Shown here: positions 17,912-26,920 of the stretch, piece after piece | How the letters are laid out: every line of letters starts with the position of its first letter | Position numbering within the stretch: position 1 is the first letter of the stretch | Source: Streptomyces parvus | GTDB lineage: Bacteria; Actinomycetota; Actinomycetes; Streptomycetales; Streptomycetaceae | DNA: 64,000 nucleotides | Direction of reading: 5' to 3' | NCBI RefSeq assembly: GCF_014648875.1 | Contig: NZ_BMRY01000013.1 | Span: forward strand, 62,001 to 126,000 | Made by a program: the position numbers and the translations under genes | The notes under the pieces: model-generated | What the model saw: only the letters and a program-made list of their open reading frames with translations | Database searches by the model: none | What the model was told of the DNA's origin: nothing

Positions 17912-18526
17912 CTACTTACCGGGCGCGGGCGCGGACGTCGTCGCCGTGAGCACCAGCTCCACGCAGTGCGCCTCCAGTCGCTCGCGCGGTACGTCGAGCG
18001 TGCCGTGCAGCCACCCCGCGAAGAGGTTCGCCAGGCCGCCGACGAGGGCGTGCGCGGCCAGACGGCGGTCGATGCCGTCCCCCGTACCGGCGAGCTGGCC
18101 GCCGACGAGGTCGGTGAACGCCGGCATGAGCAGGTGGCTGCGGGCCCCGAGCACCGGGTCGGCGAAGGGCTCCAGGAGTAGCAGGCGGCCCTTGTGCGGC
18201 GCGTCCAGGACCAGGGCGACGAAGGCGGAGACGGCGGCGCGGGCCCGGACCTCGCGCTGCGGGCCGCCGGTCGCCACCGCTCCCTCCAGCGCGCTCCGCG
18301 CCTCGTCGGCGACCCGCTCGAAGGCGGCGAGGAGCAGGTCGTCGCGGCCGGTGAAGCTCTCGTAGAAATAGCGGTCCGTCAGGCGCGCCTCACGGCAGAC
18401 GGACCGGACCGTGACGGCCGCGCACCCCTCCTCGCCGGCCAGGCGCTCGGCGACGTCCAGCAGGGTCTGCCGGCGAGTGGCGCGACGATCGGCGAGCTTG
18501 GTGCCGCCCCAGCTCCGTTCCGTCAA
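17912..18526 (-). CDS. TetR-family transcriptional regulator
   Basis: This is a 204-aa TetR repressor. The N-terminal helix-turn-helix spans RRQTLLDVAERLAGEEGCAA through VRSVCREARLTDRYFYESF. The ligand-binding domain that follows is unremarkable. I place the start at TTG 18526 (GGGGA upstream, normal family length). A GTG at 18595 in the same frame would add 23 residues and put one of the two GACAGGTGTC palindromes inside the coding region. The divergent gene is an MpaB-type oxygenase, the most likely target. The effector is unknown. Confidence 0.85.
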   Translation of the reverse strand: MTERSWGGTKLADRRATRRQTLLDVAERLAGEEGCAAVTVRSVCREARLTDRYFYESFTGRDDLLLAAFERVADEARSALEGAVATGGPQREVRARAAVSAFVALVLDAPHKGRLLLLEPFADPVLGARSHLLMPAFTDLVGGQLAGTGDGIDRRLAAHALVGGLANLFAGWLHGTLDVPRERLEAHCVELVLTATTSAPAPGK

Positions 18527-18580
18527 CTCCGGTTCCCCCGTGTTCTGTTCGCGTAGTCGAGTGCTGTCCGCGCAATTGAC

Positions 18581-18618
18581 GACAGGTGTCCGCACATTTT
18601 AACCTGAGGACAGGTGTC
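18581..18618. promoter_or_regulatory. Paired TetR-type operator (two GACAGGTGTC palindromes)
   Basis: Perfect palindromes GACAGGTGTC lie at 18581-18590 and 18609-18618, 28 bp centre to centre. They sit between the divergent TetR and oxygenase genes. The spacing and position fit cooperative binding by a TetR dimer pair. The same 10-mer recurs at 37800 and 52022. Confidence 0.6.
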
Positions 18619-18669
18619 ATCAGATTGCTCTCCACGACCTCGCAACGGAGAACCCCAGCGGAGGTACAC

Positions 18670-19641
18670 GTGACAGCGTCACCGCACGGACCGCACGGAT
18701 CCCACCCGACCGGCCCGGGAACCCCCGAACCGCTCGGACCCGACTCCCTCACCTGGCGCTGGTTCGGCGACTGGAGGGGCCTCCTCCTCGCCCCCTGGGC
18801 CGGATCGATGCAGAACATGCACCCCGAGCTGGGCGCGGGCGTCGCCGAGCACTCGCGCTTCTTCGAGGAGCGCTGGGAGCGCCTGTTCCGCTCGCTCTAC
18901 CCGATCGGGGGCGTGGTCTACGACGGCCCGCTCGCCGCCCGTACGGCCCGCGAGGTGCGCGGCTACCACGCCGCGATCAGCGGGACCGACGCGCACGGCC
19001 GCCCCTACCACGCGCTCAACCCGGGCACGTTCTACTGGGCGCACGCCACGTTCTTCATGCTGACCGTGCACGTCGCCGAGCGTTTCGGTGGCGGCCTCAC
19101 CGAGGCGCAGCGGCACACGCTCTTCGACGAGCACGTCCGCTGGTACGCGCTGTACGGCCTCTCGATGAAACCGGTCCCCGGCAGCTGGGAGGAGTTCCAG
19201 CGGTACTGGGACCACATGTGCGCCGACGTCCTGGAGGACAACCGGCCGACCCGGGACGTCCTGAACATGCGCCGTATCGCCCGGCCGCCCCTCCTGCGGT
19301 GGCTGCCGTCGCCGCTGTGGGCCCTCGCCCGCGTCCCGCTCGTCCGGCTGACCCTGTGGATCACGGTCGGCCTGTATCCGCAGGCTGTCCGGGACCGCCT
19401 GGGGCTGCGCTGGACGCCCCACGACGAACGTCTGCTGTGTCTGCTGGGCCGGTCGGTGCACCACGCCTGGCGGTATGTCCCCGAGCGGCATCGCTACCAC
19501 CCGCGCGCCCGGGCGGGCTGGGACCGCGAGCGCGGCAGGTCCGCGCCGTTCCCGGTGGAGACACCGGCCCGGAACCTGCCGCCAGGGGAACGGCGCGGGC
19601 TCCCGCAGCACTACGTGCCGAGGACCGGCCCCCGCGACTGA
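18670..19641 (+). CDS. Oxygenase MpaB family protein (DUF2236)
   Basis: This 323-aa protein belongs to the DUF2236/MpaB family. These are heme-containing oxygenases related to fungal MpaB' and to the rubber latex-clearing protein. Characteristic features are LLLAPWAGSMQNMHPELGAG near the N-terminus, the histidine-rich GTFYWAHATFFMLTVHVAERF core and VRWYALYGLSMKPVPGSWEEF. The GTG start at 18670 has GGAGG 6 nt upstream. It is divergent from the TetR gene and probably under its control. The substrate is unknown. The stop codon lies inside an imperfect 36-bp tandem duplication. Confidence 0.85.
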   Translation: MTASPHGPHGSHPTGPGTPEPLGPDSLTWRWFGDWRGLLLAPWAGSMQNMHPELGAGVAEHSRFFEERWERLFRSLYPIGGVVYDGPLAARTAREVRGYHAAISGTDAHGRPYHALNPGTFYWAHATFFMLTVHVAERFGGGLTEAQRHTLFDEHVRWYALYGLSMKPVPGSWEEFQRYWDHMCADVLEDNRPTRDVLNMRRIARPPLLRWLPSPLWALARVPLVRLTLWITVGLYPQAVRDRLGLRWTPHDERLLCLLGRSVHHAWRYVPERHRYHPRARAGWDRERGRSAPFPVETPARNLPPGERRGLPQHYVPRTGPRD

Positions 19642-19686
19642 CAGCACCGCGTGCCGAGCGCCGGCCCCCCGCGACTCACAGCACCG
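19614..19686 (+). repeat. Imperfect 36/37-bp tandem duplication across a stop codon
   Basis: Units at 19614-19649 and 19650-19686 (beginning CGTGCCGAG) are nearly identical. The first carries the TGA of the MpaB-type gene; the second has CTC at the equivalent position. Confidence 0.75.
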
Positions 19687-19812
19687 CGTCCCGCTCCCGT
19701 CGGTCACCCGCTTTGCTCCGCCCTACCGCCCTGCGGCTAGTTTGTGTGCAGCACAGATGAGCAGGCCCGTGGTGGTGGAGACGGACGCACGGGGGACGGG
19801 AGGTCGGGGAGA

Positions 19813-22077
19813 GTGTCGCTGCGCGGAGGTGATCCAGCCGAGATCGGCGGTTATCCGCTGGAGGAACGGCTCGGTTCGGGTGGCATGGGCACGGTCTTCC
19901 TGGCCCGGACGAGCTCCGGCCGGCCCGTCGCGATCAAGCTGATCCACCAGCAGTTCGCGGGTGACGACGAATTCCGTATCCGGTTCCGGCAGGAGGTGGC
20001 CGCCGCACGGCGGGTGAGCGGAGCGTTCACCGCCGCCGTGGTCGACGCCGCCCCCGAGGCCGACCAGCCCTGGATGGCGACGACCTACATCGAGGGGCCC
20101 ACGCTCGCCCAGCGCATCACCGACGAGGGCCCCCTGAACGGGGCGGAGCTGCGGAGGCTCGCCATCGGCCTCGCGGAGGCGCTGCGCGACATCCACCGGG
20201 TGGGAGTCGTCCACCGCGATCTGAAGCCCTCGAACGTCGTCCTCTCGGCCGAGGGCCCCCGCGTCATCGACTTCGGCATCTCGCGCGCCGTGGACCAGCA
20301 GACGCTGACGATGACCGGGCGGGTCATCGGCACGCCGCCCTTCATGTCGCCCGAGCAGTTGCAGGCGCCGCGCGGCGTGGGGCCGCGCTCCGACGTCTTC
20401 TCGCTGGGGACGCTCCTGGTGTACGCGGCGACGGGCCACGGGCCCTTCGACGCGGACAGCCCCTACATCACGGCCTACCAAGTGGTGCACGAGGAGCCGT
20501 CGTTGGGCGCCGTGCCGGACGCCCTGCGGGCGGTCGTCGAGCCGTGCCTGGACAAGGATCCCGAGCGGCGTCCCTCGGTGGACGAACTCCTCGTGCTGCT
20601 GCGCGATCTGCCATCCGACCTGGGCGGCACCGCCACCGGCGGGCCGGGCGCGGGCCGGACCCGCGACATGCTCACCCAGCACCACCTCATGACACCGGAC
20701 ACCCCGCCGCCGACCACGCCCCCACCGGCTGCCCCTGCCCGCTCCGACTCGGGGAGCACCGGCACCGCGATCGGCGGCCGTCTGCGGCGCCGGTGGCGGC
20801 CCGTCCTCGCCGCGGCGGTCGCGGTGGCGGCGATCGGCGGGGGAGTCGCCGCGCTGACGACGAACGGCGCCGACGGGAACGGCGGCGGCACCGACGGCCG
20901 GGGCACGGACGCGGGCCGGAGCGCCGCCGCACCGGGCGGCACCCTCCCGGACGGCTTCGGGGCGTGGCGGACGACCGTGCCCGGCGGCCGCGAGGACATC
21001 CCCGACGAACTGCGCTGCGTCGCACGCGACGACGCGCTGTTCTGCGGGGGCGGCGGCGTCATCGCGACCCGGGTGAACCCCGCGGACGGATCGCGGGTGT
21101 GGACCGCGAAGAGCCCCGGCATCCCGGTCCAGGGCATGCACCTGGTGGGCGCCACCGACGACACCGTGATCGGCTACCGCATCGCCGACCAGGACGCCCC
21201 GCAGGGCCCTCCCCAGGAGGTCGTGGCCCTCGACGCGGACAGCGGCGAGGAACTGTGGTCCACGCCGTCCGGCGCCCAGTCGACGGCCGTCACCGGCCGG
21301 ACCCGGGATGCCGTGGTGACCGGCTCCACCGTGGTGACCGTCGACGCCTCCAACTCCCGCTTCGAGGCCCGGGACGCCCACAGCGGCAAGCTCGCCTGGA
21401 CGGCGCCGTTCCCCGCCGGCACCCAGTGCGCGCCCGTACCGGAGGGCCCGAGGCTCCTCGCGATGTGCGCGACCGACGCGGAGGTCGACGCCCTCGAACA
21501 GCGCAACCCCACCCTGCGGACGCTCGCCCTCGACTCCGGGGAGCTGGGCAGGCCCATCGGGGTCGAAGGACCCGCCGTGCCGGTCGGCGACGCCGACGGC
21601 TCCCTCGTACTCCTCTCCCCGTCCTACGAGGGCACCGCGCGCGCCGGGTACGACGGGGTGGCCCGCGTCGACCCCGCCTCGGGGAAGGTGACGTACTCCC
21701 GGTTCGACAAGGTGTACGACGGCACGCCCGGCATGGCGGACGGCACCGTGCACCTGAGCGGGCAGACCGGTCTCGTCACGGCGTTCGACCCCGCCACCGG
21801 CCGGAAGAAGTGGGAGCGGCAGACCGGTGTGGAAGGCGCGTCGGGGCCCGCCGCTGGTGACGGCGCGGTGTACTTCAGCTCGGCCAGCGGCCGGGTCGTC
21901 GCGCTGTCGCCGAACGACGGAAGGACATTGTGGTCGACGGACCCGCAGGCCGACGGGCTGACGGGGGAGCAGAACGCGAGCCCCCGCGTGACCGTCGCGG
22001 GCCGCGCACTGTTCGTGGCCGCCGACGACAACACCCTCTTCGCCTTCGACGCACGGAAGCCGCCGAGGTCGGGCTGA
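19813..22077 (+). CDS. Ser/Thr protein kinase with extracellular PQQ-repeat sensor domain
   Basis: This 754-aa Hanks-type kinase has the glycine loop GSGGMG near residue 21, VAIKL lysine near 41, HRDLKPSN near 134, DFG and SPEQ. An Ala/Pro-rich juxtamembrane region is followed by one membrane helix (PVLAAAVAVAAIGGGVAAL). The C-terminal half carries PQQ-like beta-propeller repeats such as GSRVWTAKSPG, GEELWSTPSG and GKLAWTAPFP. It is thus a transmembrane sensor kinase with an outside beta-propeller. I chose GTG at 19813 (GGGGA upstream), which gives the usual short N-terminus before the kinase fold. Signal and substrates are unknown. Confidence 0.9.
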   Translation: MSLRGGDPAEIGGYPLEERLGSGGMGTVFLARTSSGRPVAIKLIHQQFAGDDEFRIRFRQEVAAARRVSGAFTAAVVDAAPEADQPWMATTYIEGPTLAQRITDEGPLNGAELRRLAIGLAEALRDIHRVGVVHRDLKPSNVVLSAEGPRVIDFGISRAVDQQTLTMTGRVIGTPPFMSPEQLQAPRGVGPRSDVFSLGTLLVYAATGHGPFDADSPYITAYQVVHEEPSLGAVPDALRAVVEPCLDKDPERRPSVDELLVLLRDLPSDLGGTATGGPGAGRTRDMLTQHHLMTPDTPPPTTPPPAAPARSDSGSTGTAIGGRLRRRWRPVLAAAVAVAAIGGGVAALTTNGADGNGGGTDGRGTDAGRSAAAPGGTLPDGFGAWRTTVPGGREDIPDELRCVARDDALFCGGGGVIATRVNPADGSRVWTAKSPGIPVQGMHLVGATDDTVIGYRIADQDAPQGPPQEVVALDADSGEELWSTPSGAQSTAVTGRTRDAVVTGSTVVTVDASNSRFEARDAHSGKLAWTAPFPAGTQCAPVPEGPRLLAMCATDAEVDALEQRNPTLRTLALDSGELGRPIGVEGPAVPVGDADGSLVLLSPSYEGTARAGYDGVARVDPASGKVTYSRFDKVYDGTPGMADGTVHLSGQTGLVTAFDPATGRKKWERQTGVEGASGPAAGDGAVYFSSASGRVVALSPNDGRTLWSTDPQADGLTGEQNASPRVTVAGRALFVAADDNTLFAFDARKPPRSG

Positions 22078-22122
22078 CCCCGGCGGCTCCCCCCGCCCGC
22101 CCCACCCCCGTGGGAGCGGCTG

Positions 22123-23895
22123 TCAGTCCCGGCGCAGGACCGTGGCCTCCGCGCCCCAGCCGAGTGCGACGGTCCGCTCGACCCGCCAGCCCGACCGCTC
22201 CGCGAGAGCGGCGATGGCGGCGGAGTCGCGCAGCGGGCTGCCGGTCGCGGTGAACGCGTGCAGCGCTGCCTCGGCCGCGTGCGGGCTCAGCCCGTCCGGG
22301 CGCGAGGCCTCCACCAGGACCGCCGTGCCCGTCCATCCGGCCAGCCGCATGAGGAGCCGTACGGCCTCCTCGTCGGTGCGGTACGCCAGCGCCTTCGCGG
22401 CGACCGCGACGTCCGCGGGGCCGCCCGTCCAGTCGATCCGGTCCGGCGCCGGAACGTGTCCGCGCAGCACCTCGGCCGGTACGCCCTCCTCCGCGATCCG
22501 CAGCCGCGGCCGCCGTCCGGCGTCGTCGAGGGCGGCGGCCATCGAGGCGCTCCCCGGACCGGTCAGGAGGCAGGTCCCGACGCCCTCCCAGAGGGGATCG
22601 GCCGTCAGCCCGGTCAGCAGGAACACCAACTGCTCGCACTCCTCGACCAGTTCGCCGTAACGCTCCGCGTCATGGGCCACCGTGTCGTGCAGGGTGGCGC
22701 CCGAGGCGACCCGCCACGGTGACGTACCGCCCCGGAGCGCCGGAGCCAGGTGTGCGAGGGCGAGCAGCACGTCGGCCTCGTGGCCGGTGTACTCCTCGCG
22801 CTCGTGGTCGTCGAGAAGCTCCTCGCCCGCCGCGCCGAGACGCAGCTCGCTCCCGTCGGCGCCGACGACCACGTCGTACGCGGCGAGCAGCGGCAGCAGG
22901 ACGGCGATCCCCGGACCGGGCACGCCCAGCCGGTGCGCGAGGGCGTCGGCGGAGATCCCCGGGGTGTCGGCCACCGCGTCCACCACGCCTAGCTGCAACG
23001 CGGCCCGGGCGGCCAGCCACGGCAGCGGCGACGGGATCCCGGCAGGGGCCGCCGGAGCAGCACTCGCCTCGGCCGAGGCCTCCGCCACCGGTGCGGCGGG
23101 CTCCTCGCGGTGCCAGTAACCCGTGATGTTCACCCGGTCCTTGGGGAGCTTCCGCTCCCGCTGGAGATACCGGCGTACCGGCAGCAGCGCCCGGCTCTCC
23201 GCCGCCGCCCAGACGTACCCCTCGCCCGGCGGCACCGGCAGCGCGCGGACGGCCGACTCCAGCGCCGCCGCGTCACCCGGCTCCGCGAGGACCCAGGTGA
23301 CCGTGTCGCCGTCGCGCACGGCCAGGTCCTGGCGTGCCGCGTCGTCCGAGACCGTCACCAGGACGTGCGCCGGGACGTCGAGGGGGCGTTCGTCGAGGAA
23401 GCGGCCGATCGCGGGCAGCGCCGTCTCGTCGCCGACGAGCTGGATCCAGTCCAGCCGTTCGGGCAGCCGGAGCGACGACTTGGGGCCGACGAACCACAAC
23501 TCGTCGCCCTCCCGGGCCGCGGCGGACCAGGACTCGGCGGGCCCGTCGCCGTGCACCACGAAGTCGAGGTGGAGCTCTCCCGCGTCGAGGTCCACCCGCC
23601 GGGGCGTGTAGTCGCGGGTCAGCCGGTGTTCGGCCGGGGTCCACTCGATACCGTGCGGCAACTGGGCGGGGAGCGCCGCCCGGACGTCCCCGTCGGCCGC
23701 CAGGATCAGCTTGACGTGGTCGTCGAACCCGGGTGCGGCGAAGCCCGGATGGCCGATCCCGTCGCGGGTGAACGCCGCGAGGTCCTCGCCGCCGAGGACG
23801 ACGCGCCGCATCCGCGGGGTCACCTCCTCGACGCGGCGCACGGTGACCCGGCGCAGGACGAGGGGGTGCGTCGTGTACGCGCGCTGGGCGGCCAT
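22123..23895 (-). CDS. Siderophore-interacting FAD reductase fused to methyltransferase-like domain
   Basis: This 590-aa protein has two parts. Residues about 1-265 are a ViuB/SIP-type ferric-siderophore reductase with FAD-binding TRDYTPRR, LWFVGPKSSLRLP and GDETALPAI, and the C-terminal VNITGYWHR. After an Ala/Pro-rich linker (about 266-290) comes a winged-helix and Rossmann region. It resembles small-molecule O-methyltransferases (LPWLAARAALQLGVVDAVAD and SADALAHRLGV), but the SAM glycine motif is degenerate (LLTGPGSAS). The start ATG overlaps the binding-protein stop by 1 nt. It should release iron from imported siderophore. The added domain may be a scaffold rather than an enzyme. Confidence 0.88.
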   Translation of the reverse strand: MAAQRAYTTHPLVLRRVTVRRVEEVTPRMRRVVLGGEDLAAFTRDGIGHPGFAAPGFDDHVKLILAADGDVRAALPAQLPHGIEWTPAEHRLTRDYTPRRVDLDAGELHLDFVVHGDGPAESWSAAAREGDELWFVGPKSSLRLPERLDWIQLVGDETALPAIGRFLDERPLDVPAHVLVTVSDDAARQDLAVRDGDTVTWVLAEPGDAAALESAVRALPVPPGEGYVWAAAESRALLPVRRYLQRERKLPKDRVNITGYWHREEPAAPVAEASAEASAAPAAPAGIPSPLPWLAARAALQLGVVDAVADTPGISADALAHRLGVPGPGIAVLLPLLAAYDVVVGADGSELRLGAAGEELLDDHEREEYTGHEADVLLALAHLAPALRGGTSPWRVASGATLHDTVAHDAERYGELVEECEQLVFLLTGLTADPLWEGVGTCLLTGPGSASMAAALDDAGRRPRLRIAEEGVPAEVLRGHVPAPDRIDWTGGPADVAVAAKALAYRTDEEAVRLLMRLAGWTGTAVLVEASRPDGLSPHAAEAALHAFTATGSPLRDSAAIAALAERSGWRVERTVALGWGAEATVLRRD

Positions 23896-24881
23896 CAGGA
23901 GAACTGCTTCTCGATGATGTCGAGCAGGGCCATCGACTCGTCGTAGTCACCGCGCAGCACCCAGTGCGGCAGGTCGTAGGCGCGGTTCGCCTTGAAGGCG
24001 GGCAGCGCCTTGTAGACGGGGTTCTTCTTCAGCGTGGCGACGTCGGTCGTGTCGGCGTTGAAGCCCATCACGAACACGGACGGCTGGGTGATCGTCTGGC
24101 CGACCTTCTCGGTCGACAGCTCGAACATGTCACCGCCCTGCCCGTACACCTTGAAACCTCCGTCGGCGAAGACCGGGGCCGGCTCGATGCCGACCTTCTT
24201 CAGCTCGGTGGGCAGGCCCACGCTCTCCACCAGACCGTAGGCGGTGCCGTCACCGGTGATGGCGAGGAAGGAGACCGGACCGGCCGGCGGCTCGATGGCC
24301 TGCTTCACCTCGTCGATCCGCTTGTCGTAGGCGGCCACGTGCTCCTTGTAGACACCGGGCTTGCCGAACACGTCGTCGGCGAGGAAGGAGAACTGGGCCC
24401 GCCAGTCGCCGAGCTTCTTGCCGACGAGGACGGTGGGGGCGATGTCGGAGAGGTCGTCGTACACCTTCTCCGCCTGGAACAGCGGGAAGCCGATGCCGCC
24501 GCCGACGATGAGGTCGGGGTCGAGGGCGAGGATCGCCTCCAGGTCGAAGCCGTCGACGCTCCACGGCAGGAACGTCGTGCCGTCCTCCTCCGCCTCCTTC
24601 GCCCAGTTGGGGGAGAACTCGCCCTTGCCCTCCGCGTCCTCGGGAATCGTGGCCGTGACCGGCACGTCGAGGTCGTACAGGTATCCGGCCAGAGCGTGGT
24701 TCAGCACGACCACCCGCTTCGGCTCGGTCGGCACCTTCACCTTGCCGTAGTCGGTCGTGACGGTTCGGGTCTTCGCGGCGGACGTCTTGTCCCCGTCGCC
24801 CGACGGGTCGGAGGCCGAGCAGCCGGTGAGGGCCAGCGCGGCGACGGCCGCGACGGCGAGAAGACGGGCAGGAGCAAACAT
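23895..24881 (-). CDS. Iron-siderophore ABC transporter substrate-binding lipoprotein
   Basis: This 328-aa FepB/FhuD-type binding protein has a lipoprotein signal (LALTGC, Cys near residue 21). The N-lobe opens VKVPTEPKRVVVLNHALAGY, then an AILALDPDLIVGG segment typical of the helical-backbone class III binding fold. It overlaps the downstream reductase gene by 1 nt, so import and reduction genes are coupled. An IdeR/DmdR iron box lies 45 nt upstream of its start, so expression should rise when iron is scarce. The siderophore type is not evident from sequence. Confidence 0.92.
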   Translation of the reverse strand: MFAPARLLAVAAVAALALTGCSASDPSGDGDKTSAAKTRTVTTDYGKVKVPTEPKRVVVLNHALAGYLYDLDVPVTATIPEDAEGKGEFSPNWAKEAEEDGTTFLPWSVDGFDLEAILALDPDLIVGGGIGFPLFQAEKVYDDLSDIAPTVLVGKKLGDWRAQFSFLADDVFGKPGVYKEHVAAYDKRIDEVKQAIEPPAGPVSFLAITGDGTAYGLVESVGLPTELKKVGIEPAPVFADGGFKVYGQGGDMFELSTEKVGQTITQPSVFVMGFNADTTDVATLKKNPVYKALPAFKANRAYDLPHWVLRGDYDESMALLDIIEKQFS

Positions 24882-24925
24882 GGGACCTCATGAGACTGGG
24901 CAGGCTCGACCGTTCGAGCTGTTGG

Positions 24926-24944
24926 TAAGGTGAGGCTAACCTCG
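24926..24944. promoter_or_regulatory. IdeR/DmdR iron box
   Basis: TAAGGTGAGGCTAACCTCG matches the actinobacterial iron-box consensus TTAGGTTAGGCTAACCTAA at 15 of 19 positions. It lies between the divergent siderophore-binding-protein and AraC-type genes. Iron-loaded DmdR should repress both. Confidence 0.85.
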
Positions 24945-25018
24945 CTGGTTCCGCTGCGTCGATCCGAGTACGACATGGTCGGTGACGGACACGACGCATC
25001 GCACAACGGGAGGCACGC

Positions 25019-25762
25019 TTGCCGACGACATCCCTCGGCACGGTGGTCGCCGAGAACGCCATCCGCTTTCTGGGGCACGACACGCACCAGCACGACGAGC
25101 CCCATCTCGTCTACGTGGTGACGGGCCATGCCCGTCTGACCGCCGACGGCGAGGAGTGGCGGCTCGGGCGCCACGAGGCGCTCTGGCTGGCCCCGCGCGT
25201 GCCGCACGCCCTGCGGATCGAGCCGGGCGGCATGGCGCTCGGACCCCTCCTCGACCCCGCTGACCAGCCACGATGCCGGGTTCAGGTGCTCGGGGCGGTG
25301 CCCGCGCTCACCGAGGTCATGACGACCGCGCTCGGGGCCGCGCCGTCCACACCGGAGCAGGTCGAGCCGTTCCGGCAGGCGCTGGGGCGGGTGCTGAGAG
25401 GCATCTCCCGGCAGTACTTCCCGGTCGTCCTGCCCGTCCATCCCGCTGTCCGCGCCCTCGCCCGCGAGGCCCTGCGCACCCCCTCGGCGACGTTGGAGAG
25501 CCTCGCCGAACGGCACCGGATGAGCGCCCGTCAGGTGCAGCGCGTCTTCCTCGACGAGACGGGACTGCCCTTCACACGGTGGCGGAACCGGGCCAGGATG
25601 AACGCCGCCGTCGAACACCTCCGCGGCGGGGGCGAGCTGACGGCGGCGGCCAGGGCGGCCGGTTACGCCACCCGGGCCGGACTCCTGCGGGGGCTGAGCC
25701 GCGAGTCCGGAGTACCGGTGAGCGAGCTCACCTCGGACGCGGTGGGGGCCCTCGACGGCTGA
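25019..25762 (+). CDS. AraC-family transcriptional regulator
   Basis: This 247-aa regulator has an N-terminal cupin-like sensing domain (HQHDEPHLVYVVTGHARLTA). Its C-terminal AraC DNA-binding domain carries two helix-turn-helix units (LESLAERHRMSARQVQRVF and LTAAARAAGYATRAGLLRG). The TTG start at 25019 has GGGAGG 6 nt upstream. It shares the iron-box promoter region with the divergent binding-protein gene and precedes the two permease genes. It probably activates the local siderophore uptake genes, perhaps with the siderophore as ligand. Confidence 0.88.
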   Translation: MPTTSLGTVVAENAIRFLGHDTHQHDEPHLVYVVTGHARLTADGEEWRLGRHEALWLAPRVPHALRIEPGGMALGPLLDPADQPRCRVQVLGAVPALTEVMTTALGAAPSTPEQVEPFRQALGRVLRGISRQYFPVVLPVHPAVRALAREALRTPSATLESLAERHRMSARQVQRVFLDETGLPFTRWRNRARMNAAVEHLRGGGELTAAARAAGYATRAGLLRGLSRESGVPVSELTSDAVGALDG

Positions 25763-25861
25763 ACCGGGGGAGCGGGGCTGCTGCGGCCCCAGCAGGACAT
25801 GTACGTCGATCACGCACGGCACTCCGGCCTGTCCGGGTGGCGGGTTGCTCAGGGAGAACAG

Positions 25862-26920
25862 ATGGCACAGGCGCTCGCGACGAAGGACGCGCCACCACCG
25901 GCCGCACCGTCGAGGCCGTCGCGCCGCAGGACGCGCCGGCTCGTCGGCCTGGGCGTCGCCGTCGGCGCCCTGCTCGTGGCGGTGCTGCTCAGCGTCGCGA
26001 TCGGCTCGGCACTGCTCCCGCTCGACGTGGTGTGGCAGGCGCTGACCGCTCCCGACGGCTCCGCCTCGCACGCCACGGTCAGCGGTGCCCGCGTGGACCG
26101 CACCCTGCTCGGCATCGTCGTCGGCATGTCCCTGGGCGTGGCGGGAGCGCTGATGCAGGCCCTCACCCGCAATCCGCTCGCCGACCCGGGCGTCCTCGGC
26201 GTCAACGCCGGGGCGGGCTTCGCCGTCACTCTGGGCGTGGCCGTCCTCGGCGTCACCCGCATCGAGCAGTACCTGCCCCTCGCCCTCGTCGGCGCCGTCG
26301 CCGGATCGGCGTTCGTCTACCTCGCCGCGAGCGGCGGACGGGGCGGGCCGACCCCGGTGCGCCTCACGCTCGTCGGGGTCGCCTTCACGGCGGTCCTGGT
26401 CGGCATCTCCCAGACCCTCGCCCTGATCGACACGGAGACCTTCGACCGGATGCGGTTCTGGGGGGCGGGCACCATCACCGACCGCCCGACGGGCATCGCC
26501 GGTGACATCCTCCCCTTCGTCCTGGCCGGTCTGCTGGTCGCCGCCCTCTGCGCCCGCCCGCTCAACGCGATCGCCCTCGGCGACGACGCGGGGCGGGCCG
26601 TCGGGCTGCGGGTCGGCGCGGTGCGGGCCGGTGTGGTGGTCGCCGTGGCCCTGCTGTGCGGTGCGGCGACGGCCGCGGCGGGCCCGCTGATGTTCGTCGG
26701 CCTCATGGTGCCGCACGCCGTGCGGTGGCTCACCGGCCCCGACTGGCGGTGGATCCTCGCCTTCTCCGCCGTCCTCGCCCCGGTGATCGTGCTGATCGCC
26801 GACGTCCTGGGCCGGCTGATCGTGATCCCCTCCGAACTGCAGGTCGGTGTCATGATGCCGTTCATCGGCGCTCCCGTCCTGATCCTCCTGGTGCGCGGAA
26901 GCCGGGTGAAGGAGCTGTGA
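25862..26920 (+). CDS. FecCD-family iron-siderophore ABC transporter permease (first subunit)
   Basis: This 352-aa integral membrane protein has about nine to ten helices and the FecCD signatures RVDRTLLGIVVGMSLGVAGA, LTRNPLADPGVLGVNAGAGF and GPLMFVGLMVPHAVRWLTG. The last includes the loop that contacts the ATPase. The ATG at 25862 has GGGAG 8 nt upstream. An N-terminal basic region (SRRRTRR) precedes the first helix. It overlaps the second permease gene by 4 nt. It lies 100 nt after the AraC-type gene on the same strand. No ATPase gene follows the pair. Confidence 0.92.
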   Translation: MAQALATKDAPPPAAPSRPSRRRTRRLVGLGVAVGALLVAVLLSVAIGSALLPLDVVWQALTAPDGSASHATVSGARVDRTLLGIVVGMSLGVAGALMQALTRNPLADPGVLGVNAGAGFAVTLGVAVLGVTRIEQYLPLALVGAVAGSAFVYLAASGGRGGPTPVRLTLVGVAFTAVLVGISQTLALIDTETFDRMRFWGAGTITDRPTGIAGDILPFVLAGLLVAALCARPLNAIALGDDAGRAVGLRVGAVRAGVVVAVALLCGAATAAAGPLMFVGLMVPHAVRWLTGPDWRWILAFSAVLAPVIVLIADVLGRLIVIPSELQVGVMMPFIGAPVLILLVRGSRVKEL

